This document shows positions 7,383-16,354 of a stretch of 64,000 bases of DNA, piece after piece. Every line of letters starts with the position of its first letter. Positions within the stretch are counted from its first letter, which is position 1. Where the stretch lies: the NCBI GenBank assembly GCA_038237225.1, contig JBBRYX010000003.1, positions 1 to 64,000 on the forward strand, written 5' to 3'. The notes under the pieces were generated by a model. That model was not told the origin of the DNA and made no database searches. It saw only the letters and a program-made list of their open reading frames with translations. Both the position numbers and the translations under genes were made by a program. Source of the stretch: DASVUC01 sp038237225. Lineage in GTDB: Bacteria > Planctomycetota > Phycisphaerae > Tepidisphaerales > Tepidisphaeraceae.

Positions 7383-7916
7383 ATGAAGTTGCCCGTTCCG
7401 TTGAATGTATTGGCCACCCCGGAGCCCTGGTACGCGGACGGCCTCGACTTCACCTGCTCGCAGTGCGGCAACTGCTGCACCGGCGGCCCGGGCTATGTCT
7501 TTCTCACGCGCGAGGAAATTCGGCGCGTCGGTGATCACCTCAAACTCGCGCCCGAGCAGGTGGTCGACAAGTATTGCCGCAAAGTCGGCTCGCGCATCAG
7601 CCTGAAGGAAAAGCGCGGGCGCGGCGGATATGACTGCATTTTCCTCGAAGAGATCCAAGCCACCCGACGCCCCGAAGGGGCCGATCGCGACATTACCTAC
7701 ACGAAGCGCATCTGCTCGATCTACTCGGTCCGGCCGCTCCAGTGCCGGACCTGGCCGTTCTGGGACGGCAACCTCGCCAGCCGCAAAAGTTGGGATGCGG
7801 CCGCGGAACGCTGCCCGGGCATGAACACCACGGGACGGCGCTTCAGTCAGGAGCAGATTGAATCGCTGAGGGATGCCAACGACTGGCCCGAAAATCCCCC
7901 CTCCTCCGCCAAATGA
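7383..7916 (+). CDS. YkgJ family cysteine cluster protein
   Basis: A 177-residue cytoplasmic protein with the YkgJ/UPF0153 pattern: CSQCGNCCTGGPG near residues 30-42, a later CSIY, then RPLQCRTWPFW and a final AAERCPGM. The eight-cysteine set is thought to bind zinc or an Fe-S cluster; the molecular role of the family is not settled. It ends at the edge of the convergent endonuclease gene with no gap to spare (stop at 7916, neighbour's stop at 7917). Confidence 0.9.
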   Translation: MKLPVPLNVLATPEPWYADGLDFTCSQCGNCCTGGPGYVFLTREEIRRVGDHLKLAPEQVVDKYCRKVGSRISLKEKRGRGGYDCIFLEEIQATRRPEGADRDITYTKRICSIYSVRPLQCRTWPFWDGNLASRKSWDAAAERCPGMNTTGRRFSQEQIESLRDANDWPENPPSSAK

Positions 7917-10868
7917 TTACCGCCGTCGGCGTCTGACGAGCAGCAAGCCGGCCGCGGCAATCCCGATCGCGCCCGGCTCCGGCACGGCGGGTGCTCCGGC
8001 TACGGCCAGCGGATTGCCTTGCCCGAGCCCGAGTGCCGCGTCGATGCCGGTGTAGTCGGTTGCATCGATATTTCCGTCGAAGTTGGTGTCGCCGTAGAAC
8101 CAGGAGATGCCGACATTGGCGCTGGTGCCGATATTCGCGTCCGTTGCCGTGTAGTCCTGGGCGGTCACTTGCCCGTCGTAGTTGGTGTCGCCGATGTAGG
8201 TGTATTTGCCGGCGATCGCGTTCGCGCTGATGGTGTCGCCGCTCCCAAAGGGGTAATCGATGAAGCCGGCGAGAGCATTGTCAAAGAGCGCGAGAATGGT
8301 GGCGCCATTGTGCACGGTCTGGCTGGAGGTGGAGATAATTCCGGTCGCCGAGGAATCGGGGCCCGAGCGATAGCCCCCGAGAACGAGCGCCTGTAGCGTC
8401 GCGAAATTGCCGCCGTTGACGACGAGATCGTTGTCGTTGAGATCGAGTGTGCTGACGCCATCGATGGAGAGCGTGTTGGTGTGAAGGGTAATGTTGCCGT
8501 TGGGGTTTACGATCGCGCGGTTGGCTTCGATGATTTTCACATCGCGCAGGTGCTGGGTGGAATTGATGATGGCCTGGACGCCGGAGGAGCCGGGGATTCC
8601 AACTTCGAGATTGAGGGGCGCGGCGGAGGGGCTTCCCGCATCGCTGCCGAGGACGACGGTGCCGGCTGAGATGGCGAGCGTTGAGTTGGCGACGTGCGAC
8701 TGGGCGCCGCTGAGCGCGAGCGTGCCGCTGCCGGATTTGGTCAGAGTCACGCCGCCCGCGATCGAGCTGGAAGCGGGTGTCCAGATCTCACCCGGCAGAA
8801 GATTCAGGGAGCCGGTGAAGGGAAACACTCCAGCGGTGACCCTGGCGGCAGTGGAGAGCACCAGCGGCGCGCCGCTGGTCGCGCCGGGGATGACTTCATC
8901 CGAAACGTTCACGTTGTGGGTTGCGGAGAATTCACCGACGGCGGAGGTGTTGACGACGATGTTGTAGTTATTGCTGTTGCCGGGGGCGATCGGCGTAACC
9001 GTTTGCGCCAATCCGGTGACGAACCTGGACGCGTCACCGGTGACGTTGACGGAGGTGATATCGAGCGATGCGGTTTGACCGGAAGCGGCGGGCTTGTTGA
9101 AAACCGCGAACGCCTGCGAGCGCGTGAAGGTCTGCGGGACATAATCGAAGTCCACGTTTTTGGCATCGGTGTCGGTGGCGGCAGAGAACGAGCCTTCCGA
9201 GTGATCGACCGCGGTGACGTTGTAGGTCACGGCGACGGGATTCACGCTTTCACCGGTGAGGCCGCCTTCGGCTTGCACGGTGAAGTTGAGCGTGCCGGAC
9301 TTGGCGCCGACACCGGGGAAATTGGCGGAGATGGAGCGGGCGTTTGCCAGAGTGACCGGCGCGTTGAAAAGGATATCGGATCCCGCGGGGACGAATGAAC
9401 CATTGCCGTCGGCGGGCGAGGCATTGGCTTTGACGGTGGGGCGGGTATTGCTGTCGTCGCTGCCGACGGTGGAGAGCGCTACGGGAATTCCGATCGCGGT
9501 ATTTCGGATCACCCGTCCGGTATAAGCGGTCGCGGTGATGACGCGATTATCGAGGACCTGTCCGTTCAATGTGATGGTGTCGTTGCCGTCGGCGGATCCC
9601 TGACCGGCCGAAAGGCTCGTGAGGTCGGTGTTGTTGATTGTGACGGTTCCGGTTTTCAGTCCGGTGGTAGCGGTGGAGGCGGAGAGGGCGACGCTCAGCG
9701 TGCGCGTTTGGGCGTTGAAATCGAAAGGCTGGCCGGTGCCGGCGTCGGGAGTGGTCGCAGAGCCGCTGACGGTGATGTCGTAGGTGGTGGGCGTGGAGCC
9801 CGCCTTGGCAATGACCACAGAAGAACTCGCGGCAAACGCGCCGTTCTTCATGATGCGCTGCGTCAGCGTGGTCGATGAAACGCCGCCGCTGGGCGCGAGC
9901 GTGCCGGTGCCGATGAAGATGGCCGAAGAGTTGTTGCCCTGTGTGGGCGCGCCGAAAATGGACCAGACGTACTCGGGGTGGTCAATGAAGGGATTGCGGT
10001 TTCCCTGGTAGTAGGTGGGGTTGAGGGCGTGGTTCGTCAGATCACCGGAGCTGCCGTAGATGACTTGGTTGCGGCGGCGTTCGAAGTTGTCCACACCATC
10101 GACGTAGTTCCAGTGGAGGAGCGAATTCAGGTCGCCGAAGTTGAAGACGGCGGGCACGCCGTTCTTGATATCGAGGTTTGACGCGCTGGTGCCTCGGCTG
10201 GGATTAGAAGGATCGAACCAGCGAGTGGCCATATAGAAGATCGAGCGGGAGACGTCGCCGCGGTCGGCATCGCCGGGATAGAAGTAGGTGGTGCCGGCGT
10301 TGGAATTGTTTCCGTAGCTTCCGCTGGGGGTGCTGTTGTTGATGTAGAAGCCGTACCCGTTGTCGCTTCGGCTGCTGTTGATGGAGACGGTGGCGGGACG
10401 GAGTTCGAATGCGTCCGAGCCGACGCCGACGTAGGCGTTATCGACGATGGTCGCGCCGCCGTTCTGACTGGGGCTGAGACCCATTAGAAACTTCGGCCAG
10501 ACGTGTTCGCGGTTCCAGGTTGTGCCTCCGTCCCACTTTCCGTTGTTCGAGCCACGGTTGTAGGCAAACAGCATGGTGGTGAGATTGTTGGGATCAAGGT
10601 CCTCACCGCCGCCCGTGGTGGGGGTCCCCCCAAGCTGGCCGGTGCCCATCGCGTACCGGGACTCCCCATAAGAGCGGCCGGTGAAACCGGTGGAAATGAT
10701 GCTTCGCAGGTTGGTGCGGAGGGTGAAACCGGTGCCGGTGGCGGCGTTGTAGTAGGTGGTAGGCGGCGCATAGGCGGCGAGAGGCGCCTGGTATTGCGCG
10801 TAGGCGTCGGCAGACAAAGCCAGGGCGGTCAGGGCGGCTGCCCTGGGAACTAAGAATCGTTTTTTCAC
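7917..10868 (-). CDS. Secreted endonuclease I with dockerin-like repeats and PEP-CTERM anchor
   Basis: 983 residues from a GTG start (a GGGAG lies about 9 nt upstream). Order: signal peptide 1-24; an endonuclease I-type domain about 30-310 with the NREHVWP motif (His 122), as in periplasmic or extracellular DNases; a 600-residue stretch of beta-rich, Thr/Ser/Gly-rich modules; two dockerin-like repeats near 905-955 (GDTNYDGQVTAQDYT and GDTNFDGNIDATDYT); and a PEP-CTERM sorting signal VPEPGAIGIAAAGLLLVRRRRR at the very end (hydrophobic core then arginines). It should be exported, cut and anchored by an exosortase, and may degrade extracellular DNA. Confidence 0.87.
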   Translation of the reverse strand: MKKRFLVPRAAALTALALSADAYAQYQAPLAAYAPPTTYYNAATGTGFTLRTNLRSIISTGFTGRSYGESRYAMGTGQLGGTPTTGGGEDLDPNNLTTMLFAYNRGSNNGKWDGGTTWNREHVWPKFLMGLSPSQNGGATIVDNAYVGVGSDAFELRPATVSINSSRSDNGYGFYINNSTPSGSYGNNSNAGTTYFYPGDADRGDVSRSIFYMATRWFDPSNPSRGTSASNLDIKNGVPAVFNFGDLNSLLHWNYVDGVDNFERRRNQVIYGSSGDLTNHALNPTYYQGNRNPFIDHPEYVWSIFGAPTQGNNSSAIFIGTGTLAPSGGVSSTTLTQRIMKNGAFAASSSVVIAKAGSTPTTYDITVSGSATTPDAGTGQPFDFNAQTRTLSVALSASTATTGLKTGTVTINNTDLTSLSAGQGSADGNDTITLNGQVLDNRVITATAYTGRVIRNTAIGIPVALSTVGSDDSNTRPTVKANASPADGNGSFVPAGSDILFNAPVTLANARSISANFPGVGAKSGTLNFTVQAEGGLTGESVNPVAVTYNVTAVDHSEGSFSAATDTDAKNVDFDYVPQTFTRSQAFAVFNKPAASGQTASLDITSVNVTGDASRFVTGLAQTVTPIAPGNSNNYNIVVNTSAVGEFSATHNVNVSDEVIPGATSGAPLVLSTAARVTAGVFPFTGSLNLLPGEIWTPASSSIAGGVTLTKSGSGTLALSGAQSHVANSTLAISAGTVVLGSDAGSPSAAPLNLEVGIPGSSGVQAIINSTQHLRDVKIIEANRAIVNPNGNITLHTNTLSIDGVSTLDLNDNDLVVNGGNFATLQALVLGGYRSGPDSSATGIISTSSQTVHNGATILALFDNALAGFIDYPFGSGDTISANAIAGKYTYIGDTNYDGQVTAQDYTATDANIGTSANVGISWFYGDTNFDGNIDATDYTGIDAALGLGQGNPLAVAGAPAVPEPGAIGIAAAGLLLVRRRRR

Positions 10869-11273
10869 TAATGTTCTCCCAATGAGAATATAACCGGTTT
10901 AACGAGAGCGGGGGCGGAAAAATCGCATGTCAGCAGCAATACGCGAAGGGCCGGGGATTGTGCGGAAGTGAATCGTCAAAAGCGATGCATTTTGATGCAT
11001 TATGTTGCAAATCGGGAGGGGGCAATATGACCGGGGCGGTCATGGACGGAAGTCTTCAGTTGTCAAAGAACGGCGCGGAGGGGAAGGATAGCATATGTTA
11101 GGGTGATGTTCAATAGGAAAATGTAAAATGCGACGGTGTGGGATTCTGAAGGACCGAGCGGGGGGGATCAATTTTTTGATAAGATGAGAGCGCAGGGAGC
11201 GTTTCCGCGGTCGCGGCTCAGCAGATCGGGTTGACGGCGAGCAGTTGGGAGGGGTTGAGGTCTCGTGTCAATG
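10869..11273. other. Upstream region of the endonuclease gene
   Basis: About 400 bases with no convincing gene. It contains the promoter side of the endonuclease (a TATATT on the minus strand at 10887-10892 is only a weak -10 candidate) and a direct repeat GATGCATTTTGATGCATT around 10984-11001. Nothing else is evident. Confidence 0.4.
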
Positions 11274-11759
11274 CTATTTCTGATCCGGGGCGGTGGTCGC
11301 TTGGGTGGGGGGATTGAGGGCAAGATATTCTGGTTGGGTGGGCGGGGGTTCCCCGGTCGCGGTGGGGTTGTGGGGGACGACGAGTCGGCCGCAGTCAGGG
11401 CAGAAGGTGGGGCCGTCCTTGCCGATGGTTTCGTTGAGGAGGACGGCGGTGGGGTCGGATTTGGGTTTGCCGTCTTTGGTCCAGTAGCAGAGTTCGGCGG
11501 GATAGCCGGTTTGCTTTTGGGAGAGGGGGGAGAGGACGGGGATCTGCATTCCGGCCTGGAGCTTCACCTTGAAGGGGCGCGGGGGGTCGAAGGCGGCGTC
11601 TACGAAAATCCGTTCGTTGGCGGCAGCGGCTTCCGACCCGGACCGAGCAACAAGCGGGACGACGAAGTACGCCAAGAGAGCGAGAGCGATGCAAGCAGCC
11701 AGAAAGCTGGTGACGCGGCCGAGTGTGGTCTCGAAGAATTTGGGTCGCGCCTGCTCCAT
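11274..11759 (-). CDS. Membrane-anchored CPDCG protein, paralogue 1
   Basis: 161 residues starting MEQARPKFFETTLGRV. One transmembrane segment at about 16-36, then an exported domain with a conserved core QTGYPAELCYWTKDG ... PTFCPDCGRLVVPHNP. The CPDC pair resembles half of a zinc ribbon, plus one more Cys in ELCYW. It is clearly paralogous to the protein at 12933-13412, on the other side of a pseudopilin gene. Function unknown; the link to pseudopilins suggests a role in an envelope or secretion assembly. It begins 11 nt after the pseudopilin stop, so is probably cotranscribed. Confidence 0.7.
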   Translation of the reverse strand: MEQARPKFFETTLGRVTSFLAACIALALLAYFVVPLVARSGSEAAAANERIFVDAAFDPPRPFKVKLQAGMQIPVLSPLSQKQTGYPAELCYWTKDGKPKSDPTAVLLNETIGKDGPTFCPDCGRLVVPHNPTATGEPPPTQPEYLALNPPTQATTAPDQK

Positions 11760-11770
11760 GAGACTCGCCG

Positions 11771-12853
11771 CTAGTTGATGGTTCTTTTGACGTTGCCGCC
11801 GTAGGCGTCTTGACAATCTTTGTACATGATTGATCCGTCGAGGACGCACCCTTTGGGCAGCCACATTTCCGGATTTGCGCCCTGCAGGTCTCCCATAGTC
11901 TCTACATGACCATCGTAGAAACCGACGTTGAAGCGAAATAGGTCCGCTGAACCCTTTGGCGTTCGCTTGCCGTGTCGGAAGGCATAAATCCGAGCATCGA
12001 CGGTGCCGACTGGGGTGTTTTTGGGGGCCCAACTCCGGTCATAGGAGTGATTGGTCTTGGCACCGAACCACGGTCCGTTTGTACAGGCGCACATTCCTCC
12101 GTCGCCGCCGGTGCCTCCAGCGGAACTTGCTATTCCAAGATCAACGTCAGGCAATACGTCTCCCGCTGAGAATCGGGCTCCGTCGGCGATATAGATTTTC
12201 TTCGCGACATTTCCAATTTTTGTAATCTTGGGGGCGTAGCTTGGGGCATTGTTCTGGGTACTGAAGCCGAACATCGTTCCCGACGGCTTACTTCCATCGG
12301 TGTAAGATCCATCGTTGAAAAACAGCAAGAACGCTCCAGCGAGGTCATAGGAGGGAATGACATCCACCTTCATGCTTGTGTTCAAGGGGAAGGAGCTAGC
12401 GAACGGACCACCGAGGACATCGTTGTCCGGACAGACGAACACTTTCTGCTTCCGAAGTTGTTCGAACCGCGCCAGTCGGTTGGCGGCTGTCTCTCCTTCA
12501 TCGAATTTGATCCCCATTTGCTTGGCGATTGGCGTCATCCAATCCCAACCGGCGAGAAGAGTAGGAAACTTCGCCTCTCCATACCCGGTTTTGGCCCTTC
12601 CTTTGGCATCAAACAAGACGCGACCGCTGGTGGACATACCACCGGGAATGCCGCCGTTGTTGGTGGCGACATACATATTCATTGCCTGAAGGATGCTGCG
12701 GATATTGGCGGCACAGGTGATTGCGTTGGCGGCGCGACGGGCCTTCTGGAGGGAGGGGAGCAAGATCGAGATCAGCAGCGCGATGATGCCGATGACGACG
12801 AGTAATTCGACCAGCGTAAAGCCGCAGCGACGCATGAGATGACGACTGTGCAT
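11771..12853 (-). CDS. Type II secretion-like pseudopilin (prepilin N-methylation, H-X9-DG C-terminus)
   Basis: 360 residues. The N-terminus CGFTLVELLVVIGIIALLIS is a textbook prepilin cleavage/methylation motif (cut between Gly and Phe, Glu at +5) followed by a hydrophobic helix. The C-terminus has VGFYDGHVETM, the H-X9-DG-type tail of the large planctomycete pseudopilin group (DUF1559-like). Processing would need a prepilin peptidase not in this window. The first Met is at 12853; a second at residue 7 (12835) gives a shorter leader. It sits between two paralogous CPDCG proteins on the same strand. Confidence 0.87.
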   Translation of the reverse strand: MHSRHLMRRCGFTLVELLVVIGIIALLISILLPSLQKARRAANAITCAANIRSILQAMNMYVATNNGGIPGGMSTSGRVLFDAKGRAKTGYGEAKFPTLLAGWDWMTPIAKQMGIKFDEGETAANRLARFEQLRKQKVFVCPDNDVLGGPFASSFPLNTSMKVDVIPSYDLAGAFLLFFNDGSYTDGSKPSGTMFGFSTQNNAPSYAPKITKIGNVAKKIYIADGARFSAGDVLPDVDLGIASSAGGTGGDGGMCACTNGPWFGAKTNHSYDRSWAPKNTPVGTVDARIYAFRHGKRTPKGSADLFRFNVGFYDGHVETMGDLQGANPEMWLPKGCVLDGSIMYKDCQDAYGGNVKRTIN

Positions 12854-12932
12854 GGCATTCTCCCTGGTAATCTATTTCCTGACGGTTGCGGACAGGCAAA
12901 GGTTCTGGTTGATTGCTTTTCCTGGGATCAGT

Positions 12933-13412
12933 TCATCTTTCGGTGTTGGCATCGGAATGCGGACGACGATTAGCCTCATATTCCTGTTTCGTTGGCGGGG
13001 GCTTGCCTCCCGATTGCGGCGCGGGATTGTGGGGACGAACCAGTCGTCCACAGTCAGGGCAAAAGGTGGGGGGCGCTTTACCGATGTATTCATTAAGCAA
13101 AACAGGTGTCGGATCTTTCTTTGTTCCGCCGTCTTTGGTCCAGTAACACATCTCCGCGGGATATCCGGTTTGCTTACCACTGGGGCCCTCGACTGGGACG
13201 GTCATACCTGGCTTCAGGGTCCTCTTGAATGCCTTGGGCGGCGAGTAAGAGGCATCCATGAAGGTTCGACTGGATGACGCGGCCTCGCTATCGCTGGGAC
13301 CGAAGACGTTCCAAAGGGCATAAGCGCAAATGACCAACATCACGCAAGCGGCGACGATGCCGGCGATCTGTCCGCCTTTGGTTTTGAAGAATTCGCGCAG
13401 ACCACCAGCCAT
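12933..13412 (-). CDS. Membrane-anchored CPDCG protein, paralogue 2
   Basis: 159 residues with a transmembrane segment around 15-38 and an exported domain. The core KQTGYPAEMCYWTKDGG ... PPTFCPDCGRLVRPHNP matches the protein at 11274-11759 almost residue by residue, as do the preceding (R-x-F-x-D-A) and following (PPPT-x-x-EY) segments. Same three cysteines. No named family recognised. It is the first gene of a minus-strand cassette paralogue, pseudopilin, paralogue. Confidence 0.7.
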   Translation of the reverse strand: MAGGLREFFKTKGGQIAGIVAACVMLVICAYALWNVFGPSDSEAASSSRTFMDASYSPPKAFKRTLKPGMTVPVEGPSGKQTGYPAEMCYWTKDGGTKKDPTPVLLNEYIGKAPPTFCPDCGRLVRPHNPAPQSGGKPPPTKQEYEANRRPHSDANTER

Positions 13413-13693
13413 TCGCTTAGCCTTTCAGGCCTGAGGCAACATCGATTCGTGGGTCGGTGTACATCACCGAGACTGAATTGCCGACTCTGAGTATACCGAA
13501 AGTCTATTTGAGAAGGCAAAATTAACGGAATTCGATGTTCTGGCAATGGGGTGAACCTGACGCAACCGGGCGGGCGGGGTCTCGTGAAACGTTTGAAACC
13601 TTGGAAAGGGGCAGATGTCGGCTGCAAAGAATAGAAGTGGATTCTGTGAAGAAATCGCTAGGATAGCGTGAGGCATCGTGAGGAGCGGCAAAT
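13413..13693. other. Divergent intergenic region
   Basis: 281 bases between the CPDCG cassette (minus) and the PhnD-like gene (plus). Both promoters should be here. I see no clear operator, repeat or RNA. Confidence 0.4.
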
Positions 13694-14893
13694 ATGACGC
13701 AGACGTCTCCGGGGCAAATGGATTCAAATCGTCGGAAGAAGAAGACGAACCCGCTGTTGCTGTTGGTTCTTGCGATCATCGCGGTGGGCGTGTTTGCGCT
13801 GGGATATTGGCTGATCCAGGTGAAGAAGCCAATGGCGGAAAATCAGGAACTGAATCAGGAAACGGTTACGAGGATCGTTGGCTTGCTCGATGCGCATCCG
13901 CTGAAGCTTGATGAGCGGTATCAGGATGCGGACGGAGACTTGTTGCCGGACTCTCCGAAGGATCCGAAGGATCAACTTGATCCGGCCACGGTTACCTTGT
14001 CGTACGTGGCGACGGAGGATCCTGAGGAATACAAGGGGCGATTTACGGAGCTGATGGCGCATTTGAGCAAGGCGGCGGGGAAGCCGGTTGAGTATGTTCT
14101 GTTTAAGAGTCCCGGGGCGGAATTGCGCGCGATGCGCGAGGGCAAGCTCCATCTCGCCGGATTCAGCACGGGGAATTTGCCGCAGGCGGTGTGTTGGAGC
14201 GGGTTGATTCCGTTCTGCAGATTGGCTTCAGACAGCGGCATGAGTGTTTATCAGATGGAAGTCATCGTGCCGGCCGACAGTCCTATTAAGACAATCGCGG
14301 ACATCCGCGGTCATGAGTTGACGCTGACTGAGCCGGGGAGCAACTCAGGCTTCAAAGCGCCGCTGGTGCTGCTGAAGGATCACGATTTGAAGCCGGTGCG
14401 AGATTTTAAGATTCGGTACTCGAACGGACATGAGGAATCGATTGCGGGCATCGCGAGCAAGCAGTATGAAGCGGCGGCGGTGGCGAACGACGTGTTGAGT
14501 CGGGAACTGACGGCGGGCCGGATCAAGAAGGAACAGTTTCGCTCGATCTACAAGTCAGAGGATTTTCCAACGGCAGCGTTCGGGTATGTTTACAACCTTA
14601 AGCCGGCGCTGGCGAAGTCTCTTAAGGAAGCTTTTTCAAGCTTTGACTGGAAGGGGTCGGGGTTAGAAAAAGCGTTCGGTCCGAGCGGGCAAACGAAGTT
14701 TGTTCCGGTGGATTATAAGAAGGACTGGTCGCTGGTGCGGCGGATCGATGGGGAGATTCGCTCGACGCGAACTCTGGAGTCGATGGCGACGACGGAGCCT
14801 GTGGACGAGCCGGAGGCAACGATGCCGACAACGGCGGTGACTCGGCCGGCGACTAATCGGCCTGCGGAGCCGGAAGTGCGACCGGAGAGGTAG
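13694..14893 (+). CDS. PhnD-like phosphate/phosphonate ABC substrate-binding protein
   Basis: 399 residues with an N-terminal hydrophobic anchor (NPLLLLVLAIIAVGVFALGYW, about 19-40) and a periplasmic binding-protein fold of the PhnD/PhoX group: VTLSYVATEDPEEYKGRF, LMAHLSKAAGKPVEYV, then the second lobe with VIVPADSPIKTIADIRGHELTLTEPGSNSGF and GHEESIAGIASKQYEAAAV. PhnD relatives bind phosphonates, phosphite or phosphate analogues. No permease or ATPase gene lies next to it, so it may serve as a sensor rather than a transporter part. AGGAG lies 9 nt before the ATG. The C-terminal tail is Pro/Thr-rich. Confidence 0.8.
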   Translation: MTQTSPGQMDSNRRKKKTNPLLLLVLAIIAVGVFALGYWLIQVKKPMAENQELNQETVTRIVGLLDAHPLKLDERYQDADGDLLPDSPKDPKDQLDPATVTLSYVATEDPEEYKGRFTELMAHLSKAAGKPVEYVLFKSPGAELRAMREGKLHLAGFSTGNLPQAVCWSGLIPFCRLASDSGMSVYQMEVIVPADSPIKTIADIRGHELTLTEPGSNSGFKAPLVLLKDHDLKPVRDFKIRYSNGHEESIAGIASKQYEAAAVANDVLSRELTAGRIKKEQFRSIYKSEDFPTAAFGYVYNLKPALAKSLKEAFSSFDWKGSGLEKAFGPSGQTKFVPVDYKKDWSLVRRIDGEIRSTRTLESMATTEPVDEPEATMPTTAVTRPATNRPAEPEVRPER

Positions 14894-14900
14894 GTTTGGT

Positions 14901-14938
14901 AAATCCGAAATCCGAAGCACGAAATCCGAAACAAATTC
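14901..14938. repeat. Family B repeat (ATCCGAA tandem), left arm
   Basis: AAATCCGAAATCCGAAGCAC... is a short tandem of ATCCGAA units placed just after the PhnD-like stop codon. It is the inverse of the arm at 15016-15055; together they make a large inverted repeat with a loop of roughly 77 bases. Translated, this type gives the NPKSEARNPK peptides common in planctomycete gene models. Confidence 0.85.
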
Positions 14939-15015
14939 AAAATTGCAATGGGGAAATTCCACACGGAAGAAGCGGTGGATTGAGGCGCATTGGAGATTTT
15001 GAGCTTTGGATATTG

Positions 15016-15055
15016 AGATTTGTTTCGGATTTCGGATTTCGTGCTTAATTTGATC
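15016..15055. repeat. Family B repeat, right arm
   Basis: AGATTTGTTTCGGATTTCGG... is the reverse complement of the arm at 14901-14938 with one unit shifted. It overlaps the last codons and the stop of the minus-strand gene that ends at 15045. It lies between two convergent genes and could act as a bidirectional transcript end, although there is no U-tract. Confidence 0.85.
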
Positions 15056-16235
15056 GGTGATCTTTACGGAAGATCTTGGGTACCAGCGGCAATTGCTGGA
15101 TGGGGAACTCATCGAACAAGCTGGGGCGATCGACCAGTTCACCGGCGTGTCTGATGGTGGCGAACTTTCGATTGGCGACGACATCGGCGGTGCGGATCTG
15201 GTCGAGGATGAGCTTTCCGCCATGGGCGTCGCGGGCGGGGAGATCGAGGGTGGCGCTGGGGGGGAGGACCATTCCGAAGTTGACGGGCTCGAAGCCTTCG
15301 CGTTCGAGGCGGCGGATGGCGATGGGGTCCTTCGAGGCGTTTTGGATTTTGAAGCGCAGGCCATCGAGGCGGATGGCGAGGTGGTGCTCTTCTTTCAGCG
15401 CGGGGGGAAATGCCGGGGGCGGCGCGCCCGGTGGCGGCGGAGCGGGCATCGGAGGAAGTGGCGGGGCGGATTCTTCATCCGGGATCGCAAGCTCGACCGT
15501 TTGCTCGCAGGCGTGCTTGACGTTGAAGAGCGCGATGTAATTCTGCGTGTAGTCGGCGAGGTAGCCGGTGAATTCGACGGCGGCATTGTTGGGGTTTATG
15601 GGGTCGGCGACTTCGAGGATGACGGGCTGCCCGATGTATTGCTCGAGGAGCGGCTCATAGGCGTTGGCGAATCTGCCGAGGATCGTCTGTCCGATGGATT
15701 GGACAGACGACCCCTGCGTCGAGAGGAGGGCGCCGGTGGCGGGGTTGGTGCGCTGGTATTGCGTGACGACGGCGCCAATGGCGGCATTAAACGCATCGCG
15801 CAGGGTGTTGATGAAGTTGCGGAAGCCGCGCCAGAGTCGCCGGAAGAAGCCGGGGTTGAAGGTGCGCTGGATTTGGAGGAGGCGGGATTGCTGCTGGGAC
15901 TCGGTCAGCTCATTGTGGTAACGAAGGAGGCAGAGGAGTTGGGTGTCGAGTTCCGGTCCGTAGAGCATGTAGGAGGTTTTTTTTCGGCCGCGGGTGTCGG
16001 TGAAGGGGTGATCGAAGACGATCTCCATACCGCTGGAGAAGATTTTGCATTGGCCCCAGATGGTCTGCCCGCGGCTGCGCTCCAGGGTGACATGGTAGTG
16101 GTTGAAGTACTTGAGGCATTTGTCGCGCGCCCACTTCGTGAGGACGGTCGTGATGATGGCGGTGAGGAAGATGACGATGAGCGTGAGGTAGAAGAGCGTC
16201 GAGGCGGAGGGAGGGGATTGGGAGAGGAGGGGCAT
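15045..16235 (-). CDS. Hypothetical membrane protein with proline-rich linker
   Basis: 396 residues. One N-terminal transmembrane segment at about 13-35 (FYLTLIVIFLTAIITTVLT), then a mixed domain with FSSGMEIVFDHPFTDTRGRKKTSYMLYG and a helical stretch, a domain with IGQPVILEVADPINPNNAAVEFTGYLADY, a proline linker (PPLPPMPAPPPPGAPPPAFPP region, about 270-295) and a C-terminal domain. I do not recognise a named family. The last codons come from a family B repeat arm, so the true end may have been altered by repeat insertion. Confidence 0.65.
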   Translation of the reverse strand: MPLLSQSPPSASTLFYLTLIVIFLTAIITTVLTKWARDKCLKYFNHYHVTLERSRGQTIWGQCKIFSSGMEIVFDHPFTDTRGRKKTSYMLYGPELDTQLLCLLRYHNELTESQQQSRLLQIQRTFNPGFFRRLWRGFRNFINTLRDAFNAAIGAVVTQYQRTNPATGALLSTQGSSVQSIGQTILGRFANAYEPLLEQYIGQPVILEVADPINPNNAAVEFTGYLADYTQNYIALFNVKHACEQTVELAIPDEESAPPLPPMPAPPPPGAPPPAFPPALKEEHHLAIRLDGLRFKIQNASKDPIAIRRLEREGFEPVNFGMVLPPSATLDLPARDAHGGKLILDQIRTADVVANRKFATIRHAGELVDRPSLFDEFPIQQLPLVPKIFRKDHRSN

Positions 16236-16276
16236 GGTTGGGAAGGTAATCGGAAATGGGGGGGAGGGGGAATGTG

Positions 16277-16345
16277 AGCGTGAGACGTGAGACGTGGGAC
16301 GTGAAACGTGAAACGTGACTCGTGGGTCGTGGGTCGTGGGTCGTG
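16277..16345. repeat. Family C tandem repeat (ACGTGRR units)
   Basis: About ten imperfect copies of a 7-nt unit, GAGACGTGAGACGTGGGACG and onward, then a GGGTCGT triplet of copies. Lies between two minus-strand genes. Related stretches occur at 57306-57403 and 57757-57783. Confidence 0.85.
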
Positions 16346-16354
16346 ATTCTTGGG

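Noticed and set aside
15057..16277. 406-residue open frame on the plus strand
   Set aside because: Antisense of the 396-residue membrane protein; Gly/Glu-rich low-complexity translation.
16277..16345. Tandem CGTGA units as a CRISPR array
   Set aside because: Units are 7 nt and contiguous with no spacers and no cas genes near.
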